This document shows positions 61,182 to 64,000 of a DNA stretch of 64,000 nt, one piece after another. The position numbers and the translations under genes were made by a program. The notes under the pieces are model-generated. The model had not been told where the DNA came from, searched no databases, and saw only the letters and a program-made list of their open reading frames with translations. The DNA comes from Streptomyces sp. CB01201. Its GTDB lineage: Bacteria > Actinomycetota > Actinomycetes > Streptomycetales > Streptomycetaceae. The stretch is taken from positions 62,969 to 126,968 of the forward strand of contig NZ_NNBJ01000004.1 in NCBI RefSeq assembly GCF_002803085.1, read 5' to 3'. Each line of letters starts with the position of its first letter. Position 1 is the stretch's first letter.

Positions 61182-62063
61182 TTGACTGAGCAGCTGCGAC
61201 TGATGGCCGTGCACGCCCACCCCGACGACGAGTCGAGCAAGGGCGCGGCCACCATGGCGAAGTATGTGTCCGAGGGGGTGGACGTGCTGGTCGTGACCTG
61301 CACCGGAGGCGAGCGCGGCTCGATCCTCAACCCGAAGCTCCAGGGTGACAAGTACATCGAGGAGCACATCCACGAGGTGCGCAAGAGGGAGATGGACGAG
61401 GCCCGCGAGATCCTCGGCGTGCATCAGGAGTGGCTCGGCTTCGTGGACTCGGGCCTGCCCGAGGGAGACCCGCTGCCGCCGCTGCCCGAGGGCTGCTTCG
61501 CCCTGGAGGACGTGGACGTCGCGGCCGGCCGCCTGGTCCGCTCCATCCGCACCTTCCGTCCGCAGGTCATCACGACGTACGACGAGAACGGCGGCTACCC
61601 GCACCCCGACCACATCATGACCCACAAGATCACGATGGTGGCCTTCGAGGGCGCGGCCGACACCGAGAAGTTCCCCGAGGCCGAGTTCGGCCCGGCCTAC
61701 CAGCCGCGCAAGCTCTACTACAACCAGGGCTTCAACAAGCCGCGCACGGTCGCCCTGCACGAGGCGCTCCTGGGCCGCGGCATGGAGTCCCCGTACGGCG
61801 AGTGGCTGGAGCGCTGGAAGGAGTTCGGGCGCGCCGAGCGCACGCTGACCACGCACGTTCCCTGCGCCGAGTTCTTCGAGATCCGGGACAAGGCGCTGAT
61901 CGCGCACGCCACCCAGATCGACCCCGACGGCGGCTGGTTCCGCGTTCCGCTCGACCTCCAGAAGGAGGTCTGGCCGACCGAGGAGTACGAGCTGGCGAAG
62001 TCGCTCGTGGACACTTCCCTCCCCGAGGACGACCTCTTCGCGGGCGTGCGCGACAATGCCTGA
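61182..62063 (+). CDS. mca: mycothiol S-conjugate amidase
   Basis: A 293-residue Zn amidase: the metal block VHAHPDDESSKGAATM, VVTCTGGERGSILNPKLQ, LGFVDSGLPEGDPLPPLPEG, ITTYDENGGYPHPDHIMTHK (third Zn ligand) and TTHVPCAEFFEIRDKALIAH. It cleaves mycothiol conjugates of electrophiles to mercapturic acids for export. The start is TTG 61182 with GAGG upstream; the family begins MTEQLRLMAVHAHPDDE, which supports this rare start. Confidence 0.95.
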   Translation: MTEQLRLMAVHAHPDDESSKGAATMAKYVSEGVDVLVVTCTGGERGSILNPKLQGDKYIEEHIHEVRKREMDEAREILGVHQEWLGFVDSGLPEGDPLPPLPEGCFALEDVDVAAGRLVRSIRTFRPQVITTYDENGGYPHPDHIMTHKITMVAFEGAADTEKFPEAEFGPAYQPRKLYYNQGFNKPRTVALHEALLGRGMESPYGEWLERWKEFGRAERTLTTHVPCAEFFEIRDKALIAHATQIDPDGGWFRVPLDLQKEVWPTEEYELAKSLVDTSLPEDDLFAGVRDNA

Positions 62064-62313
62064 TATGAGCGCAAGCCTCGCAATGACGCACATGGTCCCG
62101 CTGGCCGCCGAGATCGACAACGACAAGGTGACGCCCGGTGTCCTCGGCTTCATCGTGTTCGCGGCACTCGCCCTCGGCGTGTGGCTGCTGATGAAGTCCA
62201 TGAACCGGCACATGGGCAAGGTCGACTTCGAGGAGACCCCGGACCCGTCCGCGGCGACCCCGCAGGCGACCCCCGCGGCCGCCGCCGGCAAGGGCGCCAC
62301 GAAGAACGGCTGA
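62056..62313 (+). CDS. small membrane protein coupled to mca
   Basis: An 85-residue protein: a short amphipathic start, EIDNDKVTPGVLGFIVFAAL with the transmembrane helix continuing ALGVWLLMKSMNRHM, then an acidic and Ala-rich tail (KVDFEETPDPSAATPQATPA). Its ATG lies inside the end of mca (8-base overlap); an alternative ATG at 62065 lies just after the mca stop. Conserved with mca in actinobacteria; function unknown. Confidence 0.8.
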   Translation: MPDMSASLAMTHMVPLAAEIDNDKVTPGVLGFIVFAALALGVWLLMKSMNRHMGKVDFEETPDPSAATPQATPAAAAGKGATKNG

Positions 62314-62340
62314 GCCCCCGGCGACCCGGACCGGCTCGGG

Positions 62341-62379
62341 GCACCCCCGCCGCACCCGTCAGGGCCGCGGCGGGGGCGC
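62341..62379. terminator. bidirectional terminator after the mca operon
   Basis: 13-base arms 62341-62353 and 62367-62379 pair with one mismatch around a 13-base loop. Confidence 0.75.
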
Positions 62380-62401
62380 CGCGCGATCGTGACCGCGTCC
62401 G

Positions 62402-64000
62402 TCAGCGGTCGGCCCCCACCGGCACCCCCATGACCTCCCGGGCGTGCCGGTCCGGGACCATGCCCAGCTGCCAGGCCTGCCAGCCCGACTCCAGCGAGAC
62501 ACCGCGCTCCAGCATCAGCGCGAAGGCCTCCGCGCAGTCCTCCAGCTTGGCGTCCCGGGCGTGGTGGCGGGCCCGCAGGAGCTGCGCCAGCTCCTCCTGG
62601 GCGACCGCCGTGCCCACGTCCACACCACCCGCCCCCGCGTATGGCAGCAGCGTGCAGCGCAGGAAGCGGGACCAGTCGCCGCCGCGCCGGTCGTCGTACG
62701 AGGCGAACAGCGCGGTCGCCTCGTCGCACAGGGCGAGCGCCGGGCCCGGCCGGTTGTTGCCCGCGTCGATCAGGGCCAGCTCCAGACACGTCCAGGCCTC
62801 GCCGTGCGCCACCCCGATGCGGTGGAAGTCGGCGCGCGCGTCGACCAGGAGCTGGCGGGCGAAGCCGGAGTTGCGCAGGTTTCCGGTCTGGGCGGCGCGC
62901 TGGTCGCGGGTGACCCGGCCCGAGTGGTGACGGGCGCAGGCGAGCCCGTACACGTCCCGCATCCGCGAGAACATCGTGCGGGCCCGCTCCAGCTCGCGCA
63001 CCGCCTGGTCGCGGTCGCCGCGCTCCTCCAGGGCCTGGCCCAGGTAGTACAGCGTCCAGGCCTCGCCGCGCGCGTCCTCCTGCTCGCGGTGGCGCGACAG
63101 GGCCTGGCGCAGCCCGTCGACCGCCGTCGGCGCGTCGCCCTCGACGAGGCGGGCGCGGGCCAGCTGGGTCAGCGCCCACGCCTCGCCGCGGCCGTCCCTG
63201 GTGCGCCCGTACAGATCGAGCGCGGTGCGCAACTCGCCCTCGGCGCGCGGTACTTCACCGGTACGGAGGTAGAGCTGGCCGAGCTGGAAGTGCGTCCAGG
63301 CCTCGCCGTGCAGGGACTCGTTCTCGCGGTGCAGTGCGAGGGCGGTGGCGAGGAGGGTGAGGGCGCCCGACAGGTTGGAGCGGTCGCGCTCCACCGCCGC
63401 GAGCGCGTGCAGCGACCAGGCGCGGTCGCCGGACAGCTCCTCGCCCGCCTGGAGGTCGATCGCCTCGCGCAGCCGGACCGCCGCCTCGGCCAGGTTCCCC
63501 TGGTGGTGCAGCGTGATGCCGAGCGAACACAGCGCGAGGGCCTGGCCGGCGTCGTGCTGGGCCTCGCGGTAGAGGTTGACCACGGACGACAGCGTCGTAC
63601 GCGCCGTGTCCAGCTCGCCGAGCTGACGGGCGGCGATGCCGGTGCGCCACTGCACCGACCGCACGAGCAGGCCCTGGTCGACGGCCTGGGTCAACTCGCT
63701 GATCTCGCCCAGGCGGTAGAGGTCGCCGCGCAGCAGGCAGTAGTCGCACAGCGCGCCGAGCAGACTGAGCACGGCCTCCTGGTCGACGCCCTCGGCCTGG
63801 CGCAGGGCCGCGGTGATGAAGCTCGACTCGTCGTCCAGCCAGCGCAGCGCCGCGTCCAGGGACGGGAAGCCGTGCCCGCCGAACTGGCCGGCCCGCGTCG
63901 ACATCTTGCCGTCGACCATGCGGCCCACCGCGTCCGCCAGCTCCGCGTAGTTGCGGATCAGCCGCTCCTGCGCGGCCACCCGCTCGGCCGGATCCTCCTC
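62402..64000 (-). CDS. TPR-repeat regulator, C-terminal part; gene continues beyond window
   Basis: The frame is open to the right edge (EEDPAERVAAQERLIRNYAE before an internal GTG at 63979), so the 5' end is missing. The visible 530 or so residues contain at least seven TPR-like units (GQALALCSLGITLHHQGNLA, AWSLHALAAVERDRSNLSGA, AWTHFQLGQLYLRTGEVPRA, AWALTQLARARLVEGDAPTA, AWTLYYLGQALEERGDRDQA). The start of the visible part looks like the end of an NB-ARC/STAND domain, so the whole protein is probably an AfsR/LuxR-like ATPase regulator with a TPR sensor. Confidence 0.75.
   Translation of the reverse strand, partial: EEDPAERVAAQERLIRNYAELADAVGRMVDGKMSTRAGQFGGHGFPSLDAALRWLDDESSFITAALRQAEGVDQEAVLSLLGALCDYCLLRGDLYRLGEISELTQAVDQGLLVRSVQWRTGIAARQLGELDTARTTLSSVVNLYREAQHDAGQALALCSLGITLHHQGNLAEAAVRLREAIDLQAGEELSGDRAWSLHALAAVERDRSNLSGALTLLATALALHRENESLHGEAWTHFQLGQLYLRTGEVPRAEGELRTALDLYGRTRDGRGEAWALTQLARARLVEGDAPTAVDGLRQALSRHREQEDARGEAWTLYYLGQALEERGDRDQAVRELERARTMFSRMRDVYGLACARHHSGRVTRDQRAAQTGNLRNSGFARQLLVDARADFHRIGVAHGEAWTCLELALIDAGNNRPGPALALCDEATALFASYDDRRGGDWSRFLRCTLLPYAGAGGVDVGTAVAQEELAQLLRARHHARDAKLEDCAEAFALMLERGVSLESGWQAWQLGMVPDRHAREVMGVPVGADR

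Overview
The window is a stretch of Streptomyces-type chromosome. It has very high GC with strong GC3 bias, frequent GTG and TTG starts, and many genes with a -10 hexamer about 6 nt before the start codon, which suggests leaderless mRNAs. Hallmark genes are afsQ1/afsQ2/sigQ, accA2/pccB/pccE, mca (mycothiol) and an mmpB-like gene. From memory, gene order resembles the S. coelicolor SCO4900-SCO4970 core region; I could not check this by alignment. I see no transposase, integrase, tRNA, rRNA or CRISPR array.

Layout. 1-5015: Uma2 (cut by the left edge), STAS, an ECF sigma factor with a SnoaL tail, a divergent MFS/LysR pair, and an alpha/beta-hydrolase lacking its nucleophile. 5102-26873: nucleoside salvage/catabolism (adenosine deaminase, aldehyde dehydrogenase pair, deoC, PGM2-type mutase, purine nucleoside phosphorylase, DeoR-type regulator), interrupted by the afsQ1/afsQ2/GerMN-lipoprotein operon with divergent sigQ, uridine kinase, a sortase with a likely surface substrate, and a polytopic glycosyltransferase. 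26870-31796: TetR with a VC0807-like membrane protein, then an accessory locus of XRE plus two DUF397 genes facing a coupled four-gene operon that ends in a 39-residue ORF and a PIMT-like methyltransferase. 31856-39683: acyl-CoA carboxylase set (accA2, pccB, pccE, biotin ligase) with maf, mmpB-like and an SGNH hydrolase. 39800-47459: adenylate cyclase, enoyl-CoA hydratase, GAF-GGDEF diguanylate cyclase, hutH, an LAxTG surface protein, and a lipoprotein L,D-transpeptidase. 47514-64000: HTH/alcohol dehydrogenase, msrA, cystathionine gamma-synthase, sigma-like/membrane pair, MarR, threonine ammonia-lyase, DrrAB-type exporter, greA, mca, and a TPR regulator cut by the right edge.

How genes work together. 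A perfect 12-bp palindrome, CTACGCGCGTAG, occurs three times and I found it only upstream of adenosine deaminase, deoC(-ALDH-ALDH) and the phosphorylase(-mutase) operon. Together these encode adenosine to inosine, (deoxy)inosine to (deoxy)ribose-1-phosphate, mutation to the 5-phosphate, cleavage to glyceraldehyde-3-phosphate plus acetaldehyde, and acetaldehyde oxidation. This looks like one regulon, perhaps controlled by the DeoR-type protein encoded at 25914-26873. AccA2, PccB and PccE are the parts of a biotin-dependent acyl-CoA carboxylase, and the divergent biotin ligase would load biotin on AccA2. The afsQ1-sigQ gap carries GTGAC-N6-GTGAC, matching the published AfsQ1 box.

The least understood segment is 28511-31796. 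Intergenic repeats (43131-43529, 50402-50564) belong to short GC-rich families common in Streptomyces. One hairpin element has entered a coding sequence in frame, in the GAF domain of the diguanylate cyclase.
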